A stretch of 64,000 nucleotides of DNA. It comes from Frankia sp. AgB1.9 (GTDB lineage Bacteria > Actinomycetota > Actinomycetes > Frankiales > Frankiaceae). This document shows, in pieces, positions 51,208 through 60,224 of this stretch. Every line of letters starts with the position of its first letter. Position 1 is the stretch's first letter. Under the pieces are notes generated by a model, which saw only the letters and a list, made by a program, of their open reading frames with translations, ran no database searches and was not told where the DNA came from. Location of the stretch: positions 1 to 64,000 of the forward strand of contig NZ_JADWYX010000038.1 of assembly GCF_016786355.1 (NCBI RefSeq), in the 5' to 3' direction. Position numbers and translations under genes: made by a program.

Positions 51208-52968
51208 ATGGCACGTAACGACGCGGCGCGGCCTGCCGCGCTGCGCACCCTGTTCGCGCACGCTGGCGACGGAGCCTGGCTCCTCGTCGGCGGCTACGTG
51301 CTCATTCTCGTCGACGCCGTCGCGCAGAGCCTCACCCCCGCCGTGTTCCGGGTCGTCCTCAACCGCATCCAGCATGACCCGCACCAGTTCGTCCGCACCG
51401 GCTGGCAGGGACCGGCGCTGGGCGCGGTCGCCATCGCCGGGACCTTTCTCGTCGCGGCGTACCTCGCGCACACCTGGACCCGCCGTGGCGCGGCGCGGTG
51501 GGCCAACAACCTGCGGGGCGCCCTGTACGGGCATGTGCAGCGCCTGTCGATGGACTTCTTCCACCGCTCCCACGTCGGCGACATCGCCGCCCTGATCAAC
51601 CAGGACACCGAGCGGCTGGAACTGGCGGTCTGGCAGGGTCTGACGCTGTGGTGGGCGGTGGCGCTGCTGCTCATCTCGGTGGGGCTCATCGCGTGGGTCG
51701 ACCCGTGGATGGCGCTGCTCGCGGTCGGGCTGCTCGCCGTGGCCGTCGTGTGGACGCTGCTGGTCCTCCCACGGCTGCGCCGCCACACCCGCGACATCAG
51801 GGACGAACTCGGCCGGACCTCCGGGACGCTCGCCGAGATGCTGGGCGTGAACGCGCTCCTCAAGGCGTTCAACGCCGAGGACCACGCCCTGGGCCAGGTC
51901 CGCGACGGTACCGAGCGGATTCGCGCCGGCTCGGAGACCTTCGCGCGGCTCCAACATCGCTACGCCGACCCGCTCGGCTTCCACCTCTCGTTCGTCGCGC
52001 CCTTCCTGCTCCTGTTCGTCGGGGCCTGGCGGTCGGCGACCGGAACGCTGGAGATCGGCGACGTCGTCGCCATCTGGGGCTTCTGGATGCGCGGGTCGAC
52101 CGCGCTGACGGCGGTCATGACGACCCTGCCGGAGGTACTGGCCGGCACGGCCGCCAGCGAGCGCACCGCGGAGCTGCTCGACGAACGGCCCGCCGTGGCC
52201 GACCGACCCCAGGCCCCCGCGCTGACGGTCACCCGAGGTGGCGTCGCCTTCGAGCGGGTCTCGTTCGCCTACCCGGGACGGGAGTCACGCCTGGTCCTCG
52301 ACCAGTTCGACCTGACGATCGAGCCCGGCCAGACGACCGCGCTCGTCGGTCCGTCCGGGGCGGGGAAGTCCACCGTCGCCCAGCTGCTCCTTCGGTTCTT
52401 CGACCCGACCGGCGGCCGCGTGACGATCGACGGCCGCGATCTGCGCGAGGTCACCCAGGCCTCGGTGCGCGCCGCCATCGGTGTCGTGTTCCAGGACTCC
52501 GTGCTGGTCAGCGGCTCGCTGGCGCGCAACCTGCGACTGGCCAAGCCGGCGGCCAGCGACGAGGAGATCATGACGGCCCTGGAAGCGGCGAACGCCTGGG
52601 AGTTCGTCCGGACCTGGGACGACGGCATCGAGACCGAGCTCGGCGAACGCGGCGTGACCCTCTCCGGCGGCCAGCGCCAACGCCTCGCCATCGCCCGGGT
52701 CATGCTGAAGGACCCGGCCATCGTGGTCCTGGACGAGGCGACCAGCGCGCTCGACGCGTCCGGCGAGCGCCTGGTGCTCGGCGCCCTCGACCGGCTGCTC
52801 GCCGGCAGGACGTCCCTCGTCATCGCCCATCGCATCGCGACCGTCCGGAAGGCCGACCAGATCGTCGTCGTCGAACATGGCCGAGTCGACGACATCGGCA
52901 CGCATTCCTCGCTGCTGCGCTCGTCGCCGACCTACCGCTCCTACTGCCGGGAGCAGGCCGTCGCGTAG
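51208..52968 (+). CDS. ABC exporter, fused membrane and ATP-binding domains
   Basis: A 586-residue half-transporter. Residues about 1-310 hold six membrane helices (VGGYVLILVDAVAQ, LWWAVALLLISVGL). The nucleotide-binding domain has Walker A GPSGAGKST, signature LSGGQRQRLAIARVML and Walker B IVVLDEATSALD, all intact. It should work as a homodimer and export a small molecule or lipid with ATP. It follows the PhyH-like gene by 21 bases. Together they may modify and expel a compound released from the plant substrate. Confidence 0.9.
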   Translation: MARNDAARPAALRTLFAHAGDGAWLLVGGYVLILVDAVAQSLTPAVFRVVLNRIQHDPHQFVRTGWQGPALGAVAIAGTFLVAAYLAHTWTRRGAARWANNLRGALYGHVQRLSMDFFHRSHVGDIAALINQDTERLELAVWQGLTLWWAVALLLISVGLIAWVDPWMALLAVGLLAVAVVWTLLVLPRLRRHTRDIRDELGRTSGTLAEMLGVNALLKAFNAEDHALGQVRDGTERIRAGSETFARLQHRYADPLGFHLSFVAPFLLLFVGAWRSATGTLEIGDVVAIWGFWMRGSTALTAVMTTLPEVLAGTAASERTAELLDERPAVADRPQAPALTVTRGGVAFERVSFAYPGRESRLVLDQFDLTIEPGQTTALVGPSGAGKSTVAQLLLRFFDPTGGRVTIDGRDLREVTQASVRAAIGVVFQDSVLVSGSLARNLRLAKPAASDEEIMTALEAANAWEFVRTWDDGIETELGERGVTLSGGQRQRLAIARVMLKDPAIVVLDEATSALDASGERLVLGALDRLLAGRTSLVIAHRIATVRKADQIVVVEHGRVDDIGTHSSLLRSSPTYRSYCREQAVA

Positions 52969-53069
52969 GGCTTGGCGGGGGTGATCCTCGGCGGCGTTGT
53001 GGGTGACACGGCCGTGAGGGGTACCAGCGGTGACTCCCGCGCGGCCGTGCCCGCGCCTACCGTCGAACC

Positions 53070-54005
53070 ATGACAGGCAACTCCAGTGATCACCGCGGTG
53101 AGGTGCGCGAGTTCCTGACCTCGCGTCGAGCGCGGCTGTCCCCGCGGCAGGCGGGGCTGGCCGCGTTCGGCGCCAACCGCCGGGTGCCCGGCCTGCGCCG
53201 GGAGGAGGTCGCGGCCCTCGCCGGTGTCAGCGTCGCCTACTACACCCGCCTGGAGCGCGGGAACCTCGTCGGGGTCTCCGAGTCCGTGCTCAACGCGGTG
53301 GCCGGCGCGCTGCGGCTCGACGACGCCGAGCGGGACCACCTGTTCGACCTGGCCCGTACCGCCAACCTGACCGCGTCCGCCCGGTCCGGGGCGAGCGCCA
53401 CTCGGGCCCGGGTGCCGGCTGGGATCCAGCAGGTGCTCGACGCGATCACCGACGCGCCTGCGGACGTGCGCAACGGACGCCGTGACATTCTCGCGTCCAA
53501 CCGGCTCGCCTACGCGCTGTACAGCGACGTCCACGCCGAGACGGTCCAGCCGCCGAACCTCGCGCGGTTCACGTTCCTCAACCCGAAGGCGCGGGACTTC
53601 TTCGTCGACTGGCCCAAGGCCGCCCATGACATCGTCGCGGGCCTGCGGATCGAGGCCGGCCGCCACCCCTACGACAAGCCGCTGTCGGACCTGGTCGGGG
53701 AGCTGTCCACCCGCAGCGAGGAGTTCCGCGTCCGGTGGGCGTCGCACAACGTGCGGCACCACACCTCGGGCACGAAGAAGCTGCGCCACCCGGTCGTCGG
53801 CGAGATCGAGCTCGCCTTCCAGGCGTTCGCGCTGCCGGGCGACGCCGGCCTGAACCTGTTCGTCTACACGGCCGCGCCGGACTCCCCGGCGCAGGAGGCA
53901 CTGCGGTTCCTGGCCAGCTGGGCCGACGGCCACACCCCGGCGGGCGGAGTCTCGTCGCGCGACGACGACCCGGCTGGTGCGCCCTCGCGTGCCGCCAACG
54001 CCTGA
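53070..54005 (+). CDS. XRE-type regulator with MmyB ligand domain
   Basis: A 311-residue protein from ATG 53070. The N-terminal helix-turn-helix (GLRREEVAALAGVSVAYYTRLERGN, about residues 43-67) is of the Cro/XRE type. The C-terminal part (about 110-285, DARRDILASNRLAYALYSDV and AHDIVAGLRIEAGRHPYDK) matches the MmyB-like fatty-acid/ligand-binding domain. These actinobacterial regulators typically control an adjacent oxidoreductase. An aldo/keto reductase gene follows after 54 bases on the same strand, so it is the probable target. Confidence 0.88.
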   Translation: MTGNSSDHRGEVREFLTSRRARLSPRQAGLAAFGANRRVPGLRREEVAALAGVSVAYYTRLERGNLVGVSESVLNAVAGALRLDDAERDHLFDLARTANLTASARSGASATRARVPAGIQQVLDAITDAPADVRNGRRDILASNRLAYALYSDVHAETVQPPNLARFTFLNPKARDFFVDWPKAAHDIVAGLRIEAGRHPYDKPLSDLVGELSTRSEEFRVRWASHNVRHHTSGTKKLRHPVVGEIELAFQAFALPGDAGLNLFVYTAAPDSPAQEALRFLASWADGHTPAGGVSSRDDDPAGAPSRAANA

Positions 54006-54059
54006 TCCCCGCGGCCGAGGCCGTCCGCGTCGCGCTTTTCTAGTGAAAGAAGGCTCGTC

Positions 54060-54947
54060 ATGACTGTTCCGACGTTCACCCTCAACAACGGTGTCGAGAT
54101 GCCCGCGCTCGGCTTCGGTGTCTTCCAGACCCCGCCAGCCGAGACCATCGCCGCGGTCCGGGCGGCGTTGGAGACCGGGTACCGGCACGTCGATACCGCC
54201 GCCGCCTACTTCAACGAACGGGAGGTCGGACAGGCCATCGCCGGCTCGGGCGTCGACCGGTCGGAGGTGTTCATCGAGACGAAGGTCTGGATCTCCGACT
54301 TCGGCTACGAGCAGACACTGCACGCGTTCGACAAGAGCGCCGCCAAGCTCGGCGTCGACGTCATCGACCTGTTCATCCTGCACCAGGCGCTGCCGTCGGC
54401 GTTCGAACGGACCATCGCCGCCTACCAGGCGTTGGAGAAGCTGTTGGCCGACGGGAAGGTCCGCGCCATCGGCGTCAGCAACTTCATGCCCGACCATCTC
54501 GACCGCCTGCTGGCGGCGACCGAGATCGTGCCGGCGGTCAACCAGGTCGAGATCCACCCGTACTTCACCCAGCCCGACGTCCAGGCCGCCGACGCCAAGC
54601 ACGGCGTCCTCACCCAGGCGTGGTCGCCCCTCGGTGGCATCACCTTCTACCGGACCAAGGGCGGGCTCAGCAGCACGCTGGACGACCCGACCATCACCGC
54701 GATCGCCGCCGAGCACGGCAGGACCCCCGCACAGGTCATGCTGCGCTGGGGCCTGCAGCAGGGCCGGTCGGTGATTCCGAAGTCGGTCAAGCCCGCCCGC
54801 ATCGCCGAGAACTTCGCCGTGTTCGACTTCGATCTCACCCCCGGCCAGCTCGACGCGCTCGACGAGCTGAACACCGGCGTGCGCGGCGGCCCAGCGCCCG
54901 AGGACATCACCCTCGAAGCATTCGGCCGCGCCATTCCCGAAGCCTGA
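54060..54947 (+). CDS. Aldo/keto reductase
   Basis: A 295-residue (alpha/beta)8 enzyme from ATG 54060. The tetrad is intact: Asp45, Tyr50 (DTAAAYFNE), Lys75 (ETKVW) and His108 (ILHQA). IPKSVKPARIAEN near the end is the cofactor phosphate site, so NADPH is the likely cofactor. It reduces aldehydes or ketones, and its sequence resembles 2,5-diketo-gluconate-reductase-type members. It follows an MmyB-type regulator and is probably controlled by it. No link to the glycoside genes is shown by the DNA. Confidence 0.9.
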   Translation: MTVPTFTLNNGVEMPALGFGVFQTPPAETIAAVRAALETGYRHVDTAAAYFNEREVGQAIAGSGVDRSEVFIETKVWISDFGYEQTLHAFDKSAAKLGVDVIDLFILHQALPSAFERTIAAYQALEKLLADGKVRAIGVSNFMPDHLDRLLAATEIVPAVNQVEIHPYFTQPDVQAADAKHGVLTQAWSPLGGITFYRTKGGLSSTLDDPTITAIAAEHGRTPAQVMLRWGLQQGRSVIPKSVKPARIAENFAVFDFDLTPGQLDALDELNTGVRGGPAPEDITLEAFGRAIPEA

Positions 54948-54968
54948 CGGGCAGCGCGCGATCTGGCG

Positions 54969-55688
54969 CTATTCGGGCGTCGGCGACGACTGAGGTGTGG
55001 CCGGGCCGCTGGCGTCGAGGAGCGGTTTCTCCCAGATCAGGAGGTAGCGCCAGAACAGAAGCCGTCGGACTCGCGCGCCGGGCAGGACGGCGGCGGCCTG
55101 GCGCGCGACCTCTCGCGTGGTCAGTGGCGGGTTCATGACGACGGGCATGCCCGTGCGGCTGTGATGTTCGTGCGCGAACAGGCTGGTGCCCCGCAGCAGC
55201 CTGTTCGCGAGAAAGACGACGCCGAGCGAGTGGTGCGCGATGGCCGCGACGAACTCGACGGGCCATTCGTGGCGCAGGTCCAGGCGGGGGAGGGCGACGG
55301 CGGCGAGGACCCCGCCGGGCCGCAGGGCGGCCGCGAGCACCGGAAGCGCTTCCGGCAGCGGCATGTGGTGCAGTGCGCTGATCGAGACGATCGCGTCGTA
55401 GTCCTTGGCTGGCAGCGGGTCGGTCAGCACGTCCGCGACCACGCAGTGGACGTTGTCGGGGGTGCTTAGCCTCGCCTGCTCGATCATCGGTGCGAAGCGG
55501 TCGACGGCGTCGACCTGCTCGCTGCGCTCGGCGAGCCGGGCTGCGAACCCTCCGGCGCCACAGCCGACGTCGAGCACCCGGCTGCAGGGCCGCGGCAGCT
55601 GGCGCAGCAGCAGCCGCTGGTAGTAGGCGTTGTGAGACCAGTTGTGAGACCAGCGCGGCACAGCCACACTATGCCGCCGCTCGGTCAC
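54969..55688 (-). CDS. SAM-dependent methyltransferase
   Basis: A 239-residue protein. GTG 55688 is preferred; the longer frame upstream to 55853 has a low-complexity basic N-terminus. VLDVGCGAGGFA (residues 38-49) is the SAM-binding motif I and VEDA-type VDAVDRF (about 58-64) is motif II. IVSISALHHMPLPEAL and LRPGGVLAAVA are motifs III and IV of class I (UbiE/type 11) methyltransferases. The substrate is unknown. It converges with the aldo/keto reductase gene with a 21-base gap. Confidence 0.85.
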   Translation of the reverse strand: MTERRHSVAVPRWSHNWSHNAYYQRLLLRQLPRPCSRVLDVGCGAGGFAARLAERSEQVDAVDRFAPMIEQARLSTPDNVHCVVADVLTDPLPAKDYDAIVSISALHHMPLPEALPVLAAALRPGGVLAAVALPRLDLRHEWPVEFVAAIAHHSLGVVFLANRLLRGTSLFAHEHHSRTGMPVVMNPPLTTREVARQAAAVLPGARVRRLLFWRYLLIWEKPLLDASGPATPQSSPTPE

Positions 55689-55921
55689 CGCCCCGCGGGC
55701 GGCCCGGCTCTGACAACCCGCCCCCGGCGGCTCGATCGTCTTCTTCTTGGGCTGCTGGCCGCCGCGAGTGGCCCTGCGCCGGGTCCGGCGGTCCGTGCCG
55801 ACCCCGCGACCTGGTCTTCTTGACCTCAACCTCGGTGGAGGTCCTAGCGTCACCGCGCGGGGTCAGGATCCTGCTGTCGGGCGTCGAAAACGCCCTTCGG
55901 CGCGTCGGAGGGAGGACTGCC

Positions 55922-56386
55922 GTGGTCGCGGAGCTCAGGGCCTATCCGCACGAGGCGCTGGCGGCGCAGCCGATCGGGTACTGGAGCGGTGAGACCTACC
56001 GAAGAGTCGTCGGAAGGATCCGCGCGGATCTGGCGACCGAGGGGCTCACCCAACCGCACTGGTGGATTCTCAATCACGTCGCCGGCGAGGCGGCGAGGTG
56101 GGACCGTGCGACCCTCACCCACCGGCTCGCGCCGTTCGACGATCTCGACATCGATTTCGACGGCGTAATCGATGATCTGCTCGACCGGGGCTGGATGACG
56201 CGGACCCAGGCCGAGACCTTCGTCCTCACGGAGGCAGGCGAGGCGGGGCGGACCCGGGCGGCGGACCGCGCTCACCGGGCGCAGGCGCAGCTCCACGACG
56301 GTATCGCCTCGCATGAGTACGTCGCCGCGCTCAACGTCCTGCGACGCATGATCGCCAACCTGGGTGGGGACGCAGACCTTCCTTGA
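55922..56386 (+). CDS. MarR-like winged-helix regulator
   Basis: A 154-residue protein from GTG 55922, seven bases after GGAGG. The central segment (GLTQPHWWILNHVAGEAARWDRATL, then IDDLLDRGWMTR) forms a winged helix with wing residues FVLTEAGEAGR, as in MarR proteins. A C-terminal helix (AALNVLRRMIANLG) would dimerise. Sequence is divergent from well-known MarR repressors, and no palindromic target is obvious. A methyltransferase gene lies divergently upstream and a palindromic repeat downstream. Confidence 0.72.
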   Translation: MVAELRAYPHEALAAQPIGYWSGETYRRVVGRIRADLATEGLTQPHWWILNHVAGEAARWDRATLTHRLAPFDDLDIDFDGVIDDLLDRGWMTRTQAETFVLTEAGEAGRTRAADRAHRAQAQLHDGIASHEYVAALNVLRRMIANLGGDADLP

Positions 56387-56846
56387 CGCGAGAAAGTGTG
56401 GTTTGCGGTGGCCTGCGGGGGAATACGCCTGGCGATTGTTGTTCTCGATCCTGAGCGAGGTCCGATGCAGACGCGTCCCCCGCCCGCCGCGTCACCTTGA
56501 TCACGGTTTTGGCCCTGGGATGGTCGTGCCGATGGCGTTTTACGACCGCCCCAGGGCCAAAACGGCGATCATGACCGGCGCGGTGGCCGCGAGCCGTACC
56601 CGTTGCCCTGTCCCAGCGGCCGAATGGGCGCAGCCGTCGGGGCGGCGTGAGGTACCGCGTTCGTGGTAGTCGGGAATGCCTGCGGGGAGAGGACGACGCG
56701 GGGGGTTGGTCCGGAGAGCCTGGTGAGGCAGATCGGATCGGCCCCTCGGGCGCCGCCTGTCACCGCTGTCTCGCGCTCGGAGGAAGTTCCGTCGCCGGCT
56801 CGGGGACGAGTGGGGGTCCGGCGATGAGAGACGGAGCCCTCACGAC
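56387..56846. other. Intergenic region with one repeat copy
   Basis: No gene is supported. A full copy of the dispersed palindrome (56498-56571) lies in the first half; the rest shows no feature I can name. Confidence 0.55.
56498..56571. repeat. ~75-bp dispersed palindromic repeat
   Basis: The left end TGATCACGGTTTTGGCCC and right end GGGCCAAAACGGCGATCA enclose TGGTCGTG and TTACGACC arms. This copy lies between two plus-strand genes. Confidence 0.85.
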
Positions 56847-57692
56847 GTGAGCTACGCGCAGGAAGAAGAGCTGTCAGGCAAGTCCCGACCGCCGACGTTC
56901 GCGGCGACCTCGCCTGAGAGCTCGGGGACGCCCGGGAGAATCGGCCGCCGACGCCCTTGGCGGCGGATTCTGGTGGCCTTCCTGGTTCTGCAGCTGGTGG
57001 GTCTCGCCGTGGTGGACCGGGTGGCGGCTCACCTCGCCGCGTCGCAGATGGTCAGCCAGGTCCAGAAGAGCCAGCAGCTGCCGACGAAGCCCGAGGCCTC
57101 CGTCGGCGGTTTCCCGTTCCTGACGCAGGTCGTGGCGGGGAACTACAAGGACATCGGGCTTCAGATTCATCGGGTCGCCGCCTCCGGCCTGTGTGTCGAT
57201 GACATCGACCTGCATGTCCGTGGCGCGCACCTGCCGCTGCGCAAGCTGATCAGCAACGACGTGACGACGATGCCGATCGATCGGGTGGTCGGCACCGTAA
57301 AGCTGACCTACGCGGACCTGAACGCCTATCTCGCCGGCCAGCCGGGAGACGTCCGGCTGGCCGCGGCCAAGAACGGCATGCGGGTCTCGGCGCCGGTCGA
57401 CGTGCCGATCGTCGGACAGGTCAAGGTGTTCGGCGACGTGCGGGCCACCGTCCTGGACAACCGGCTCACGATCGCGCCGACCGCGCTGGGAGTCGACGGC
57501 CTGGGTGCCCTGAGCATCCCCGCCGGCGCGGTGCGGACCCTGACGGTCGACGTGCCGCTGTCCGGGCTGCCGATGGACCTGCGGCTGACCGAGGCGAGAA
57601 CGACCTCGGCCGGCGTCGAGGTCACCGCGGAGGCCGACCATCTCAACCTGGACACGACCAGGACCTCGACCACCCAGCTGCGCGGCTGCTGA
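56847..57692 (+). CDS. LmeA-like (DUF2993) membrane-anchored protein
   Basis: A 281-residue protein from GTG 56847. A basic cytoplasmic leader is followed by one hydrophobic helix (41-56, ILVAFLVLQLVGLAVV). The outside domain is the DUF2993 type (ASVGGFPFLTQVVAGNYKDIGLQIH, TMPIDRVVGTVKLTYADLNAYL), related to tubular lipid-binding proteins. In mycobacteria the family includes LmeA, a phospholipid binder needed for lipomannan elongation. A cell-envelope role is plausible, unrelated to the sugar genes. It converges with araD. Confidence 0.85.
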   Translation: MSYAQEEELSGKSRPPTFAATSPESSGTPGRIGRRRPWRRILVAFLVLQLVGLAVVDRVAAHLAASQMVSQVQKSQQLPTKPEASVGGFPFLTQVVAGNYKDIGLQIHRVAASGLCVDDIDLHVRGAHLPLRKLISNDVTTMPIDRVVGTVKLTYADLNAYLAGQPGDVRLAAAKNGMRVSAPVDVPIVGQVKVFGDVRATVLDNRLTIAPTALGVDGLGALSIPAGAVRTLTVDVPLSGLPMDLRLTEARTTSAGVEVTAEADHLNLDTTRTSTTQLRGC

Positions 57693-57695
57693 ACC

Positions 57696-57712
57696 GAGCG
57701 GCCGCGCCGCTC
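57696..57712. terminator. Convergent hairpin between LmeA-like gene and araD
   Basis: GAGCGGC and GCCGCTC pair around a 3-nt loop in the 18-bp gap between both stops; two bases reach into the araD stop codon. A bidirectional terminator is likely; the stem is short. Confidence 0.5.
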
Positions 57713-58415
57713 AGCCGGACGGGGTCGGCTGGTCGTGTTGGCCGTAGGCGTTCTGGTAGCGGTTGTAGAGCCGGTCGACCATGTCCGGGGGAATCGCCTT
57801 GGGGATGCCGAGCTGGTGGGCGTAATGGGCGCTGCGGGCGACGTCCTCGCACATGACGGCGGCCTTGACGGCGGAGCGGGCGTCGGGGCCGATGGTGAAG
57901 ACACCGTGGTTGGCCATCAGCACGGCGGGGGAACGGTGGCCGTCGAGGGTGTCGACGATGCCGCGGCCGATGGAGTCGTCGCCGATGGCGGACAGCGGGC
58001 CGACGGGGATGGGCCCGCCGAACTCGTCGGCCATCGCGGACAGCACGCAGGGGATCGGCTCGTGGCGGGCGGCCCACGCGCAGGCGTAGGGGGAGTGGGT
58101 GTGCACGACGCCGCCGACGTCGGGACGGTGGCGGTAGACGTAGGCGTGCGCGGCGGTGTCGCTGGACGGGCTGAGCCCGCCATCGAGCACGGCGCCGTGC
58201 AGGTCGCAGACGACCATCGTCGCGGCGCTCAGCGCGGCGTAGTCGATGCCCGACGGCTTGATCACCATGACCTCCCGGCCGTCGGCGCCGCGGGCACGGG
58301 CCGAGACGTTGCCGGAGGTCCAGGCGACCAGGCCGTTGTCGACGAGGGACAGGTGCAGCTCGACGAGCCGCTCGCGGGCTTCGGCGACGCCGGGCCAGTG
58401 GGGCTGGGCGCTCAT
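57711..58415 (-). CDS. araD: L-ribulose-5-phosphate 4-epimerase
   Basis: A 234-residue class II aldolase/epimerase. Zinc ligands His105, His107 and His170 fit VVHTHSPYACAW and MANHG. Asp86 in SPSSDTAAH is the catalytic aspartate of E. coli AraD, and VIKPSG (51-56) and TSGNVS are phosphate-site motifs. It converts L-ribulose-5-phosphate to D-xylulose-5-phosphate, the final arabinose step. The start overlaps the araB stop (ATGA), so translation is coupled. Length matches the family. Confidence 0.95.
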   Translation of the reverse strand: MSAQPHWPGVAEARERLVELHLSLVDNGLVAWTSGNVSARARGADGREVMVIKPSGIDYAALSAATMVVCDLHGAVLDGGLSPSSDTAAHAYVYRHRPDVGGVVHTHSPYACAWAARHEPIPCVLSAMADEFGGPIPVGPLSAIGDDSIGRGIVDTLDGHRSPAVLMANHGVFTIGPDARSAVKAAVMCEDVARSAHYAHQLGIPKAIPPDMVDRLYNRYQNAYGQHDQPTPSG

Positions 58416-60172
58416 CGCGGGTCTCCCGTCAGGGTGGTCGGTTCCCGGCGGCCGGCCGTACCGGGAGAAGGCGAGCCCGGCGCGGGCTCACGGCTGGCCG
58501 CGTCGCGCATCCCGCGCAGCCGGCGCATGACCCCGGCGGACGCGGTCCCCGGGCCGCCGAAGTAGTCGTGCAGAGTGCGGTAGTCGGCGTAGAGGCGGGT
58601 GTAGGCGGCGTGCCGGGCGGGGTCAGGCCGGTAGGCGTCGCGGTGCACCCGGCCCATGACGGCCGCGGCGGCCGGGACGTCGGGGTAGGCGCCGGCGGCG
58701 ACAGCCGCGTGGATGGCGGAGCCGAGCGCCGGGGCCTGGCCGGTCGCCGCGATGTGGATGGGGTAGCCGAGCACGTCGGCGTAGAGCTGCATGAGGGTGG
58801 TGTTCTGGGTCAGTCCGCCGGCGGCGTAGAACTCCTCCACGGGGACGCCGGCGTCGTGGAAGGCGTCGAGGATGCGGCGGGTGCCGAAGGCGGTGGCCTC
58901 CAGCAGCGCCCGGTAGACGTGCTCGGGACGGGACGCCAGGGTCAGGCCGACGATCACGCCGGACAGCGTGTGGTCGACGAGGATCGACCGGTTGCCGTTC
59001 ATCCAGTCCAGCGCGAGCAGGCCGTGGGCGCCGACCGGGTAGTCGGCGGTGAGCGCCGTCAGGTGCTGGTGCAGGGAGATCCCCGCGGCCTGGGCCGCTT
59101 CGCGGTAGGAGTCGGGGACGTGGTGCTCGGTCCACCAGGCGAACAGGTCGCCGACGCCGGACTGGCCGGCCTCGTAGCCGTAGCGGCCGGCGATGATGCC
59201 GCCGTCGACGACGCCGCACATCCCGGGCACCTCGGCCAGGGTGTCAGCGGACATGACGTGGCAGGTGGACGTGCCCATCACCGCGAGCAGGTGGCCGGGT
59301 TCGGTGACCCCGACCGCTGGGGCGCTGACGTGGGCGTCCACGTTGCCGGCCGCCACGACGCCGCCGGCGGGCAGGCCCGTCCACCGGGCGGCGCGGTCGG
59401 TCAGGCGTCCGGCGGGCGCGCCGAGCGGGAGCAACTCGGTGGACAGGCGGGTCTCCGCATAGTCGGCGAACGCCGGGTTGAGCGCCGCGAAGAAGCCGGG
59501 GCTCGGGTAGGCGCCGTCCTGGAGGATCCCCTTGTAGCCGGCGGTGCAGGCGTTGCGGGTCTCGACGCCGGTGAGCTGCCAGACGATCCAGTCGGCGGCC
59601 TCGATCCAGCGCTCGGTGGCCGCGTAGACCTCCGGGTCCTCCTCGAGGACCTGCAGGGCCTTGGCGACCTGCCACTCGCTGGAGATCTTCCCGCCGTAGC
59701 GGGTGATCCAGGGCTCGCGGCGGGCGTGGGCGAGGGCGTTGATCCTGTCCGCGTGCGGCTGGGCGGCGTGGTGTTTCCACAGCTTGGGCCAGGCGTGCGG
59801 CCGGTCGCCGTAGCCGGGCAGCTCGCACAGCGGCGTGCCGTCCGCGGTCGTCGGGAGCACCGTGCAGGCGGTGAAGTCGGTACCGATCCCGATGATCTGG
59901 GCGGGGTCGACGCCCGCGTCGCGCACGGCGGCGGGGACGGCGGTGGCGAGGACGGCGATCCAGTCGCGCGGGTTCTGCAACGCCCAGTCGGGCGGCAGCG
60001 TCCGCCCGCCCGGCAGCCGGGTGTCGATCACGCCGTCGGGGTAGGCGTGCACGGCGGTCGCCAGCTCCTGACCGTCGCGGACCCGGATCACGCTGGCGCG
60101 GCCGGACAGGGTGCCGAAGTCGATGCCGACGACGCACGCGTCGGCCGCGGCGGGCCCGGCGGTGGTGGTCAT
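58412..60172 (-). CDS. araB: L-ribulokinase
   Basis: A 586-residue FGGY kinase from ATG 60172. GIDFGTLSGRASVI (15-28) is the N-terminal phosphate loop, GIGTDFTACTVLP follows, and PLGAPAGRLTDRAA, VMGTSTCHV and YAAGGLTQNTTLMQLYAD are characteristic of AraB. It phosphorylates L-ribulose with ATP. The C-terminal ~35 residues (RREPTTL) are an extra Arg/Pro-rich tail beyond the usual end. It lies 52 bases downstream of araA and overlaps araD. Confidence 0.95.
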   Translation of the reverse strand: MTTTAGPAAADACVVGIDFGTLSGRASVIRVRDGQELATAVHAYPDGVIDTRLPGGRTLPPDWALQNPRDWIAVLATAVPAAVRDAGVDPAQIIGIGTDFTACTVLPTTADGTPLCELPGYGDRPHAWPKLWKHHAAQPHADRINALAHARREPWITRYGGKISSEWQVAKALQVLEEDPEVYAATERWIEAADWIVWQLTGVETRNACTAGYKGILQDGAYPSPGFFAALNPAFADYAETRLSTELLPLGAPAGRLTDRAARWTGLPAGGVVAAGNVDAHVSAPAVGVTEPGHLLAVMGTSTCHVMSADTLAEVPGMCGVVDGGIIAGRYGYEAGQSGVGDLFAWWTEHHVPDSYREAAQAAGISLHQHLTALTADYPVGAHGLLALDWMNGNRSILVDHTLSGVIVGLTLASRPEHVYRALLEATAFGTRRILDAFHDAGVPVEEFYAAGGLTQNTTLMQLYADVLGYPIHIAATGQAPALGSAIHAAVAAGAYPDVPAAAAVMGRVHRDAYRPDPARHAAYTRLYADYRTLHDYFGGPGTASAGVMRRLRGMRDAASREPAPGSPSPGTAGRREPTTLTGDPR

Positions 60173-60224
60173 GAGGCTCCTCGTCCAGGGTCGTGCGGTC
60201 GTCCAGGGTCGTGCGGGGGTTGGC

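Noticed and set aside
55786-55800. GGGTCCGGCGGTCCG, similar to the TetR palindrome
   Set aside because: Dyad is broken in the left half and it does not precede a matching operon; treated as chance.
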